Below, in pieces: positions 11,885-23,121 of a stretch of 64,000 nt of DNA (positions are counted from its first letter, which is position 1; each line of letters starts with the position of its first letter). The DNA is from Brachynemurus nebulosus. Lineage: Eukaryota; Arthropoda; Insecta; Neuroptera; Myrmeleontidae. Both the position numbers and the translations under genes were made by a program. Under the pieces are notes generated by a model. That model saw only the letters and a list, made by a program, of their open reading frames with translations. It had not been told where the DNA came from and made no database searches. Where the stretch lies: assembly GCA_035578155.1 (NCBI GenBank), contig JAPWDM010000005.1, positions 53,760,454-53,824,453 on the forward strand, read 5' to 3'.

Positions 11885-14800
11885 ATGGAAGACGATGGAG
11901 TCACTTCTGAATTGTTGCAAGATGGTAAGCTACTCTTATTAATTTTTAGTTAATTTAGAAAACTCTTTTTTTTCTAAAACTATTGTTACATAAATGCGCT
12001 TTTTTGGGTTAAAAAGACAACTTTCCAAAGCCAAAAGTTGTCTGAATAGAGAATATTATATGCGTATAATTTGATGAAAAAGTTCAGCATATAAAAAGGT
12101 TGAAACTTACAGCTATTCAAATGTAATTTGGCCAGTGAAGTTTATATGTGCAGTAAAATAACTCCCTTTGGTTCACATATTTATTATAGGTATTTATTTT
12201 TAAAAATATTTTCTATCTCTGTTTTGCACATAATGTATTATCGTCCAAGATAAATTTGGTAAACTGTATTTAATTTATGATTAGTGATTACCGTGCTTAT
12301 ATGGTTGTAAATTTTTCTTATTGTAGCTTTCTGTTGACAAAAATTGGCAGTTATAATATAACGTAAAAGCCCCTATACCCGAACGCGTTCAGTACTTGAA
12401 CAGTTTTAATATTTATCGGTTTTTTCAAAGATAAGTTCATTAATATATAAAATATCAAAGCTGTTCGAGTACTGAACGCGTTCGGGTATAGCGGCTTTTA
12501 TCCTACTCAATATATAAGAGGGTTAAAACCACAGACCAATGAACACTATTATATTATATTACTAGACAAAGCGTAAAGCCAGTTTCTAGGTATTTTTTTG
12601 AAGCAGGTAAGAAGGGTGAGACGGGTGAAATTTAATGAAATAATATAATGTCAATTTTTGAGCAAATGCGACTATAATTATTGCAGGACATAATTTGTAT
12701 ACGTACGTATTTTGAAAATAAAGCGAATACCACTTTTTTTCTTTCAAAATTTTGCAGTTTCTTCTCAAAACAGTAAAATTTTATTATCAATATTATATTT
12801 TTACAATAATTATTTGAAAACGTAACTACGGTTACCATCCATTATTATATATTACAGAATACTATTAAGGTCAGAACTTAGTCGTAACTGGTTGCCTCAA
12901 TTACACATAATTTATATTATTAGTCTATATAATATAATATATAATATGTTCACTGGTCTGTGGTTAAAACTAAATTTTAAATTTTTCAGTTTTCAGTTTA
13001 TTTTACCATTTGTAAACTGATTACTGATACTGATAAATTTTTATACTGAATTTCAAAGTTTATGCGTTTGTCTGAGAGATATAGAGAATAAAATTATCAC
13101 GTAATTGACCCTCAAGTACTACATGTGCATTGTGCAAGTAATATTGTTGAATATATTTATTTATTTTTTATAACAAACCGTAAAAATTGTACATAAATTT
13201 AATATCTTATATTTTGTTCCGAAAACTGTGACTGAGGTAGCCTGACTTAATGTGTGTCCAACACACACTTGGCGATTTTTTTAACTTACACATTATATTC
13301 ATTACTTATATTATTGTTTTGAATGTTGCATTTAAATCTGAAAAACCGGTATACACCTAACAGTAATTAGATTATTTCTGATTCTATCTGATATTATCGC
13401 CTTTTAATAAATAACAGGAAACAATAAAATTATAAGATTTACTTCAAATATAAACTTAGATAAGATTATAATGCAATTAAAACGCTTTAAAGTATTTTAA
13501 TTCTTTAGAAAATCCTTTTAATGACTGCAGTATCACTTCAAATTTCAGACAGAAATAGTAAAAATATTTTACCCACAAAAATGCCACAGGTGCGTGTAAC
13601 GTTTGATGAAATGCTCGAAGAATTGGGTGAAATGGGCAAATTTCAAATAACCATATATATTTTAGTATGTTTTCCCGTACTTTTTGCCGCAGCTAATAGT
13701 CTTTCATATTTATTTGTAGCTGGGAAAACTGAATACAGGTTTTTGATTATTGTATGCAACAATTAAATTCAAAATTTTCAAACTTGTGTATCTATGATTT
13801 TTAGGTGCCACGTACCAGTTTGTGATGATTTTGGCAATACAACCTACGATGAATCATGGCTTCCAAACGCTTTACCGTCAATCACGAAAAAACATTATAC
13901 ACCAGCCGAATGTGAACTATATCAACCATTTTCGAATATTAGTGAGGCATACAATGGAACGTGTTCGGCAGATTTATTCGATCATTCCAGTTTGATTCCA
14001 TGCGACCAGTGGATCTATAAATATGGCGAGCGGACAATTATGCATGATGTAAGTAGAAATATCGATTTTTAATCCGAATGGTATTTTTGATATAATGAAC
14101 TTGTGTTTGATAGTTGCTTGCATTACCTTATAGTGGAAAATGTTTTGTAAAGAGACATGGAAATTACCGTTTGTGGGAACGATGCATTTTGCCGGAATTG
14201 TAGCCGGTTCCGCTGTGTTTGGATTTCTCGCAGATACGTAAGTTTACGTACATTTTACGTGGTAGGGATTGGATGTAAAAAAATAAAACTATTTTGTAGA
14301 TTTGGACGAAAATTAATTTTTATATTTTGCATTTTACTAATGGCCATTAGTGGAGTGATACAGGTGATTTGTCCAGATTACGATACATTTGTTATTTTTA
14401 TCTTCATTAATGCCTTGGGAACGTCCGGAGTATACCCGTTAGCATTTATTATAGGTGTGGAATTAGTGGGAAAAAAGAAACGGGAACTTACAGGCATGGT
14501 ACTAAATTACTTTTATACGATTGGAGAAGCACTGGTAGGTGTTGTCTCATGGTTCTTAAAAGATTGGATCTTGATTCAGTTAGTAATTTCTGGACCACCC
14601 TTGATTTTCGTATTTTATTGGTGGTAGGTTTTTTTATTTTTTAAATATTTTTAATGAAAAATAAACTTTCTAAACCTGATTTAAGGCTTGTACCAGAATC
14701 AGTTAGATGGTTGCTGGCAACAAAACGAACTCGACAAGCTACAAATATAATAGAAAAAGTAGCTAAAACGAATGGAGTAGTACTATCGGATGTTGCCAGA

Positions 14801-16821
14801 CGTTCTTTAGAATCAGAGGAAGCTGAAAATGAAGCTAATAAAGGAAAAATTGATGATGAAGATGGACACAAATGTTGGCCTTGTATTAAGAAAATGATTA
14901 CCTCGAAGAAAATGGTTTTTAGATTTCTTATTATATTATATATATGGTAGCTATAACAATATATTTAATGCTTTTATTTTAACCATAGAAAAAAATCTGC
15001 CGGACCAGTGACAAATAAAATAGATAAGATTACAAAAAAGGAAAGAAAATCAGAACTGCCAACATAAAAAAAAATGTCAAACCTAGGAATTTGCAAAATA
15101 TAAATTATACCATATTGGTAAAATTGAACATTACTTACAATTATACCGTATTTCGAAAAATCTGTCACAGATAGCGGCACTTGTACCAGTGAATATATAC
15201 ATATCACAGCATTTTGAGTCATCATATTGCATAACGAGTTAACTCGTCTTAATCATTTAAACGATCAAATTTTGAAAATATCACTTACATTCTTACATTC
15301 TGAATCTGAACGGTATCGAAATAATTCGAAAACCTATAATTAAAACAAAACATCAAGAGTTTAAAATTTAGAAAATTACGAATTTTTTTTTTTAATTTAC
15401 ACCTCACTGACGTGACTTTAACATCGCGTTTTTAATATATCTACCTAATTTTAGTAAGCTGGTGGTGAATTTTTGATTTTTGCAATCAAAATGTCGAATT
15501 TGAATTTAGAAATATGACTTAGATGTAGAAACTTTATTATTCGTCAATCCTTCACGCTTAATTTTCAAATTTCCAAAAATGGAAACAGTGGTAGTAAAAA
15601 TCTATAACTGACTGAAATCAAGTCTTGGTGAGTTATGAATTTTACAGAGCGAAAACGATTTAATATACCTACTTGATGACGTCACAAAGATGATTTTTTT
15701 TAAATTCAACAGTATTTGAATGATTTCTATGAATATAAAAAATTACTACCAAATTGTTAAAGTAAAATTTTAACAATTTGGGAGTAATATTTTTCATTTT
15801 TACCATCTAAACGTCGAATTTAGATTGTGAATTACGGTTAGATTAGACGGTATGTATGTAGTACGGTAGTTAGTTAGATAAACTGAAATAACTTTTCATT
15901 TATAAGTAAACTGAATAAATATATTAAATATTAATACTTTTTTAAACGTTAAATTTTATATGATGATTATTATGAACCAGACATTAATTTACATGTGATG
16001 ATAATTAAAATAAAAGGGATATGTATGAAGATCCTACCACACGCCTCTTGGCTTTACTAATTTTGTCTAGAACACTATCTCTTTCAAGAAAATGCTCGCA
16101 AAAATTCATAACTAGCAGTAAACATTAGGTTTCTTGATTAAAATATGTTTTACTCCGATTTTCAGGCTAGCAAATGTCTTCACTTACTATGGATTATCAG
16201 TAAATTCTGTAAATATGAGTGGAAACAAATATAACAATTTTATTTTGACATGTCTGGCAGAAATTCCCGGTTACACGTTGGCTTGGATACTATTGCATAA
16301 TTTTGGAAGAAAATATTCTCTTGCAGGATCCTTAATAGCATGTTCTCTCAGTAGTATAGCAATAGTATTTATCCCACACGGTAATATAACCCGGTATTAC
16401 TATAAGTCACGTAGAATTATCAAGAAATTTTGTTTTAGATTTAGTTTGGCTTCAAATCTTAATTTACTTATTTTCAAAGATGTTCGTTACCTCATCACTG
16501 GGTATTGTTTATATTCACACCGCGGAATTAATGCCCACTGTAATTCGAAGCGGTGGTGTTGGAACTGCTTCAACAATTTCTCGACTGGGAGCTATGGTAG
16601 CGCCATTTGTACCATTTATTGTAAGTTTAAAGTAGTGTTTCATATTTTTGTATGTATAAATAAAACCTTATACGTATATTTTTCAGTATCCCAGTTTAGA
16701 ATATTTCCCAATGATCATATTTTCGATAACAGCAGGAGTAGCAAGTATATTTTCATTCTTTTTACCGGAAACAATGGGTAAAAAATTACCAGAAACAGTA
16801 GAAGATGCCAAAAATTTATAG
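11885..16821 (+). CDS. SLC22-like organic cation/carnitine transporter (MFS), 564 aa
   Basis: Exons 11885-11924, 13549-13738, 13805-14048, 14134-14237, 14300-14623, 14686-14946, 16166-16380 and 16439-16620 plus 16687-16821 join in one frame with GT-AG introns, giving 564 residues, normal for SLC22. It should be a 12-helix plasma-membrane carrier for organic cations, carnitine or related solutes; the substrate cannot be told. Visible: first helix about residues 47-70; a cysteine-bearing extracellular loop about 73-160; the MFS signature GFLADTFGRK at 188-197; PESVRWLL at 304-311 before a charged cytoplasmic loop; YYGLSVN near 395; the family motif TAELMPTVIR at 487-496; and LPETMGKKLPET near the C terminus. 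I chose the 11885 start because its ATG context is good, the donor (gatg/gtaagc) is good and the phase fits the acceptor at 13549. An ATG at 13521 in the same frame is an alternative start 28 bp upstream of that acceptor. Drosophila relatives are the Orct/CarT group (family knowledge). Confidence 0.9.
12366..12498. mobile_element. 133-bp MITE, TA-flanked
   Basis: Long terminal inverted repeats with the block ccgaacgcgttcagtact at the left and its reverse complement at the right, flanked by TA on both sides (12364-12365 and 12499-12500). The TA duplication suggests the Tc1/mariner type. It lies in the first SLC22 intron. Confidence 0.7.
12529..12963. mobile_element. 435-bp MITE with 6-bp TSD, copy 1
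   Basis: Ends are CCACAGACCAATGAACA and TGTTCACTGGTCTGTGG, inverted to each other, flanked by TTAAAA on both sides. A second copy in opposite orientation lies at 53648-54080 with a different 6-bp duplication (CAATGA). It sits in the first SLC22 intron and has no usable ORF. Confidence 0.85.
14968..15268 (+). mobile_element. intronic repeat family R1, copy 1
   Basis: About 300 bp starting 21 bases after the donor of SLC22 intron 14947-16165. It shares the blocks ttttattttaaccata, gccggacc, cctaggaatttgcaaaat, tacatatca and gttaactcgtcttaatcatt with copies at 27484, 31742, 35933 and 50576. No coding potential was seen. Confidence 0.75.
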
Positions 16822-16826
16822 ATCTC

Positions 16827-16832
16827 AATAAA
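16827..16832 (+). terminator. candidate poly(A) signal of the SLC22-like gene
   Basis: AATAAA begins 5 bases after the TAG stop. This would make a very short 3' UTR, so a later signal may be used. Confidence 0.35.
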
Positions 16833-16906
16833 ATACAGCAATTCAGTGTTATATAACACACACTAGCAAGGCAACACGTGAAAAAAAATACATAAAACTT
16901 ATTTTA

Positions 16907-17064
16907 GATTTGTTTAAGCATCAGTTTTGAATGGTACCAAACTATTAGGAGTATGCGCAAAGACAGTTTTAATACGCGCAGAGCGGTCTTAATAATTATT
17001 AAAATCGCTTTGCGCACAATCGTGACAGTTTCGTACTATCCAAAACTGCTGCTTAAATAAACCT
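16907..17064. mobile_element. 158-bp MITE family M2, copy 1
   Basis: Near-palindromic: tttgtttaagcatcagtttt at the left, mirrored by aaaactgctgcttaaataaa at the right, with cgcaaag/ctttgcgc stems inside. Second copy at 19848-20005. Confidence 0.75.
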
Positions 17065-17573
17065 TTTATATACTTGTTCCTTCATATACTGTAATCTGTA
17101 CTTCATACGTTGTACAGGTATTAAGGACCAATCAGATTAGTCCGGCCGCCCGGACCGTTGTACACAAAAGTTACTAAACCATATATTATATTGCATACAT
17201 GACACAAGTAGTAAGTATAACATCTACTCTGACCATAAAATGACCGTCTTGTTTTGATCGGAGCTTATACCGTTTGTCCCGTTTGTATAGTTTCGCGACC
17301 CTGTGCTAAAGAAGAAGCAAAATTCACTTGACATAATATGTATTTTCTTTGTTTTCCGTGCATTGACTTGATGTGTATGGAAATTACTGTATGTACAAAT
17401 AAATAATGTAAATAATGCGGTGCGTTCGCCAGAGAAAAATATTATATAATGTTACATAACAAAGCTTGCACGGCTACAAATCAGAGGGGTCTGATTCCAA
17501 AAAATTAACGCATGTTAAATATTAAAACTACGGTTTTTTAACTTAATAACTGTTTGTTTTTTAGTATTATCAT

Positions 17574-17934
17574 AATGAGCCATTTTCTCAAAATATGTAA
17601 CAGTCTGACACCAGGGCAGCGACATAGATAATTTTGGACTACATCTCTATGATTGAAATTTTAATTTAAAAATTGCTATGTAACCGCATAAGAAAATTGT
17701 TTAACACCAGGGCGGCGACACCGGTTATTCGGAACTACATCTCTATAGTTGGAATATTAATTTCTAAAAAATAAACAATATTCCTAGGTAACCGAATTGG
17801 AAAATTTTGTTGCTAAAGTGGAATTAACAGAAGGTTATTTTTAGTTGGTTAAATAAATATCTCGATTATAGACATGTAATCCCAAATATCTGTGTCGCCG
17901 CCCTGGTGGACATATTTTGAGAAAATGGCTCATT
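17574..17934. mobile_element. 361-bp inverted-repeat element
   Basis: Terminal inverted repeats aatgagccattttctcaaaa and its complement. Inside, two direct copies of caccagggc.gcgaca (about 17610 and 17705) face one inverted copy near 17893. Confidence 0.75.
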
Positions 17935-18648
17935 GATAAATCGCTTTAATCTATTTCTCATCTGATTTATTTGTGTATTAATGTTTTATAGTTTGATTTA
18001 CCTGTATATTTTTTTTAGTTATTTGTAAATAATAAAATATTTGTAATATAATACTTTTGTTTGAAATTTTTTTTTCTTATTTTTTTAAAAAAAATTAGCT
18101 ACATACAATCGAACCTAGATAGGCGAAAGCTTAAGGGAAAAAGATTTCTCCCTTATCCAGTTTTTCACTTATAAAAGTGCATAGGAGCGACTTTTGTCAC
18201 TTAATAAAGATATCTTCTAAACTAACAATAAGCCACTTTAAAGCTCAATATTTCACAAATGGCACTCAGAAATGAAAAATGGTAAGAGGAACCTCAACTT
18301 CATTTTATAAGTCCTTTCTAACGATGCCACACACAATGTGATATGTAAAAAAAAATTTTTATCCCCACTTTCCAATATGGGAAAATACCTCGAAGCTACG
18401 GTACGAACGAATAAGATATATGTAAATTTTCATGTACATAGGTCGAAAGATGTTGGAATTATGCAGGTGTGACTGACAGACGAACGGACAGAGACAAACG
18501 GATTTGACGAAACTATTCTGAAACTTTTTTTGATACCCAAAATCAATTTACTACATAAAACTCGGCTTGTAATTAAAGAAAGTAGAGCCTCGCAAAACAT
18601 ATATTGCACACTTCTAATTTTTGTCTTTGTCAAAGACAAATCTGACTA

Positions 18649-18800
18649 ATCTGATAATATCAGTTCCAGAACTGATTTTATTAGTTCCAGAACTGATTTT
18701 ATGAGTTCTGGAACTGATATTATCAGTTCCAGAACTAAAACTAATCATATCAGTTCCAGAACTGATATTACCAGTTCCAGTTCTGAAACTGATAAAATTC
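18649..18800. repeat. array of AGTTCCAGAACT palindromes
   Basis: Five exact TTCNNGAA dyads start at 18664, 18685, 18706, 18727 and 18754 (spacings 21, 21, 21, 27), separated by gattttat-like linkers, plus a degenerate sixth. ORFs on both strands reading SSGTD-like repeats are by-products. Confidence 0.85.
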
Positions 18801-18942
18801 GTCACCCACCGACGCCCCGTATTTACATAAATGAAACCGATCTATTAACACACTCTGTAAACTGTGTATTTCTATGCTGTTTTTTATTTATAAATTATGT
18901 ATAAAAAATAAAGGAAAATTGTAATTACTAGAAAAGGTCATC

Positions 18943-19165
18943 TCAGTGCCGCGCCTCGGACCCTAATTTGTCGGATGCGCAGCGTCATGCAACTAACGGC
19001 GCTTCGCGCCGTAATTTGTATGACGCCAGCGTTGTTTTCATAACGGCGCCCCGCGCCGTAATTTGTAGGACGCGTAGCGTTCTGCTGAGAACAGCGCTTC
19101 GCGCCATAATTTGTATGACGCCCGCGTCGTTTTCATAACGGCACTCCGCGTGTATGAAAATATAA
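18943..19165. repeat. GC-rich hairpin tandem repeat, ~46-50-bp unit
   Basis: Repeated units each carry a hairpin ggcgcttcgcgcc, the linker gtaatttgta and a second dyad gacgc..gcgt. The GC content is sharply above the surroundings. About four units, the last partial. Confidence 0.8.
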
Positions 19166-19270
19166 AAATCACCTATACCATATATAACCATACAAAATAC
19201 ATGTCACACATGTGATGGAGTATATGGCCAGTACGCATGCGTATATTCTATGTACATAATCTGCGTGTTC

Positions 19271-19400
19271 GTTACTGAGTCTTTTTTCTCAAAGTGAGCT
19301 GTTGGCACATGCGCAAGACCTTTTTTTATGGAATCGTACTTCATAAAAATGTTCTTGCGCATGTGCTAACATCTCACTTTGAGCAGAAAAACTCAGCAAC
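19271..19400. mobile_element. 130-bp MITE family M3, copy 1
   Basis: Inverted repeats gttactgagt...ctcaaagtgag and their mirror ending ctcagcaac, with stem cacatgcgcaaga. It reads identical to the copy at 39033-39162 over all 130 bp. Confidence 0.9.
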
Positions 19401-19847
19401 GAATAATGCGAATTGCTTGCGTTGCATCTAAAATAAAGACAACGAACAAAAAGATTGCTAACAGAGTCGCAGTATATATAATATAATGAACTGGGGAGCT
19501 ACAGATTTTATTACTTGTGTCATAAAACGTAAAAACATTTTGAATATTTTTTTTAAAATAGTTTTATTGCCATCTACACTTTATTTTGTATGTGTATGTA
19601 TGTGTATTTTAGAAGAGATATACAAATTTTCAACAAAATAATAAAATTTATAAACCCCTACTCAAAATTATTATGTGCTACAGCTCTGGTAGAAACTATA
19701 CAACATAAGTAATCTGTGAACATAAGTAACTGTAAGCAACATAATGTATGGTTGTACGGTAAGTTAATACAAATTACAACGTATACCGTAGTTAGGAGTG
19801 AAACGGAACGATTTTCAACTTTGTCGTAGATTTTCACACCTTTTCTT

Positions 19848-20005
19848 AGGTTTGTTTAAGCAGCAGTTTTGGATAGTACCAAACTATCAGGATTGTGCGC
19901 AAAGCGTTTTTAGTCATTATTAAGACCGCTCTGCGCATGAGAAAATTGCTTTGCGCATAATCCTGACAGTTTGGTACTATCCAAAACTACTGCTTAAACA
20001 AACCT
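19848..20005. mobile_element. 158-bp MITE family M2, copy 2
   Basis: Ends aggtttgtttaagcagcag and the mirror ctgcttaaacaaacct. Same length and structure as 16907-17064. Confidence 0.8.
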
Positions 20006-20681
20006 TTTATCTACTAGACGATAAAAAATGGATTGGTATTATTTCCGGTCGCTTATTCTTCATACTTACGATTCCATATTTAACACAATTTTTTCAATTG
20101 AACAAAAATATAAGGAACATATAGGTACGTATTAATTTTGAATTATAATGATCTAAATATTCTTAAGATTTTGGTTAGCCCTGATACGTCATTCCAAAGT
20201 AGTTCCCATTCTGACTCTAGGGTTCCTATTGATCTGATACGCGTTCCTATTCATGCCGCATGCGTTCGGATTGCCCCTAGTTTTGTTCCCGGTGACCCCT
20301 ATTATTGGTCCTATTCACCCCAATTAGTAATTTGGACAAATATACAAAATGTCTGTAAACAAATGGTATAATTTTACATAGTTTGAATAAATAATGGATT
20401 CATTTTTTTAAATTTACCACCCTTTTGAACATAAACACAGTTTAAGCAAATTACGAAGCAACTTTTGATAACCTAATTTTTGTGCCATTTTACAACTGAT
20501 TTTTGACATTTAATTTTCTTAATAATTTTATTAGTTTTAAAATTAATTAAATTTATTTTATATTATTTATTAATTTTAATTCATGTAAGAATCAAATACA
20601 GCCGTCTTTAAGGTAAAAACTAGAAAATTATAGTAATTAAAAGAAATTATTTGTTTTGTTCCTATTTGTACCCAAATTCCT
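20006..20681. other. no gene seen
   Basis: AT-rich; a 77-codon ORF at 20138-20371 matches nothing I recognise and has no supporting splice or codon signal. Confidence 0.4.
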
Positions 20682-21548
20682 ATAAGGTAACGGGCCTAGT
20701 TTCTGACCTTTTAAGAGTGACGGCTGAGGTTAAACGACAGTGATAAATATAAGTTTAAACTTAAGAGACAATTAATAATTTTATCAACTAGTTTATGGCT
20801 TTCAAAATAAAGTCATACAAGTAAAATAATTATTTGAATTGAATTAATAATTTAAATTAATGTTTTAAAAATTGACAAAAAGGACCCAGTTTCTGACCTT
20901 CAAAATTTCTCATGTGACAGTTTTTGACCCTGACAGTGGCCTAGTTTCTGATCCTTAAATTTAAAAATACAGTTTTTTAAAATTTAATTTATAAATAATT
21001 TTTTATTGATAAAAATGAATGTTTAATGTTACATACGTTATGAAAAATAACAAAAACTAATCGAAGATAACTATAAATAACAAAATAACTAACAAAAACT
21101 GGTTAGAATTTAATTGGGCCATACCACTTTAGAAGTGAGCCTAGTAATTGACCCTCATATTTCAATAATAAAAATCATTCTAAGGTATTTTATAAATATT
21201 TTAAAATAAATTTTAAACAAATATTAACCTGCTCATATATTTTTAATTAAGTTTTCATACTTACATGATGAATATTGCACAGATCAAAATGAGTACTTTG
21301 TAACATAAACTGTTAGGAAACTACCAAAAAAATAGTTTTTACACACATTTTAAACTTAAAAATTTTTTTTTATTTAGTTAATATATTCTAAACTTTTTAA
21401 ATTGCTGTTCATTAGACACAGAATAGATTACTTTAAATTAAGAATTTATTTTTTTTTTTATTTAAAATATAGTTTTTTTATTAATTTATAACAAAGTTGA
21501 AAAGTTCAGAAACTGGGCCAGGGTCAATTACCGGGTCTTTTACCTTAT
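20682..21548. mobile_element. ~870-bp element with imperfect terminal inverted repeats
   Basis: Left end ataaggtaacgggcctagtt and right end mirrored (ggtcttttaccttat). The motif ggccyagtttctgacc recurs near 20694, 20885 and 20938, and inverted near 21510. No ORF. Confidence 0.55.
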
Positions 21549-21676
21549 CCCGTTTGACCGGTAACTTTAGTGTCCCTGGGTAACTTATTCACATGTTGGC
21601 GGGTTAAATCCATACCACAGAATAATATCCATACGATGATTTCTACCACAGAAAATATTTCATAGAGTAGAGAGTA

Positions 21677-21950
21677 CATAGAACACTAGAAGCCAACTAA
21701 TATCAAAAAAGTATAATTGGCTTGGAGTCATTTGGAGACGTGTCACAGTTTAAGGCATTAGTCAGTCCGTATCCGTCGTCGAACGCACAGTGCATTGTAT
21801 GTACATTGTTACCATTGTTAGTTGAACACGTTGAACAGCTCTCTCTGGTAATACGTGTGTTGCAGTAGTGTGCGTAAATACGCACACTACTAAAAAACAC
21901 CAAACTAATACACTGCAAACAGTGTGTATCACACAAACAGAGTAGGGAGA
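21677..21950 (+). repeat. LTR-like repeat family, copy 3
   Basis: Shares catagaacactagaagccaa, gttgaacacgttgaacagct and ctgcaaacagtgtgtat with copy 1. It lies about 240 bases upstream of the zinc-finger gene start. Confidence 0.65.
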
Positions 21951-22186
21951 TTTACGTCATAAACTCATTACAAGTGGAACAGAGTATGGAAGTAGCTACT
22001 ACAGCTATTAGGAGAAGCCATCTTTAATTATCGTTCTAAATCAGAGTAGGAATAGTGTCTAAAAATAAATTTTCAATTTAAATTAACGTCAAATTTTGAA
22101 TGTTGTTTAAAAGAATCGTCAATTTGACACTTTCGTACCCATTACACATTTAATTAAGATAACTAATTTATTTTCTAATTATAAAA

Positions 22187-23025
22187 ATGGATAGTACTAC
22201 GAAACAAAAAACAAATTTAAAAGATAATTCAAAAGAATCTGAATCATCTGAAAACTTAAATAATAAAAAGACTAAATCTAATACAGATGATATAGAAAAT
22301 CTTCTAACAGCACACGTTATGTGTAAATCAAGTGCAGAAGAAACAAACACCAATAAAACAAAAGAAGAAACTGAAGAATTTACTAATTCTAGTAGAGAAA
22401 TCAGATCAAAATTTAGGCCTGATATTAAAAAAGGCAGCACAAAAGATACATTTTCAAGAACTAGTCAAAGATATTTGGATCGAAAAAAGCAGGTAATTAT
22501 AAATAAAAGTGATCGAAAGACGGTAGTTACATCGAGATTGAAAAAAATTTTGAACAAAAATAAAGAATCAAGTGTTAAAAAAACGGATGATTCTTATGTA
22601 AAAATACGAGTTAAATCACAGCAAGATCTTGGATTGAAAGAACACAAACTCAACCGATCCAAAAATGTCGACAAAACGTAAATGGTATTATATAGTGGTA
22701 TAAAAATATTATTTTTAAAAACTTGCATTATTTTGTAGGTCTCTAGACAAAAGGGTAAATGGAAAATTTAGTGAGAAAATTAAAATAACTACAAATCAGT
22801 GCAGATTGTGCGGAACAGATACCAAGGACAAAAATGATTCACCAAATCCAGAATTAAAGAATAAAATTAATTTTCATTTACATATTGAGGTATTTGACAT
22901 TAGTAACTCACTTATTAGTAGGTATCGGACATTTTTCGGATCAAACAGCATTCCTGTTTTATATATACAGGTATATCGCACATGATGTGATTAATGTGAA
23001 TAAAAACGAATAGATATTTTGATAA

Positions 23026-23121
<96 letters not shown>

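Noticed and set aside
18943..19165. CRISPR-like or bacterial palindromic repeat
   Set aside because: Units run on without unique spacers, the flanks are insect repeats, and there are no bacterial genes.
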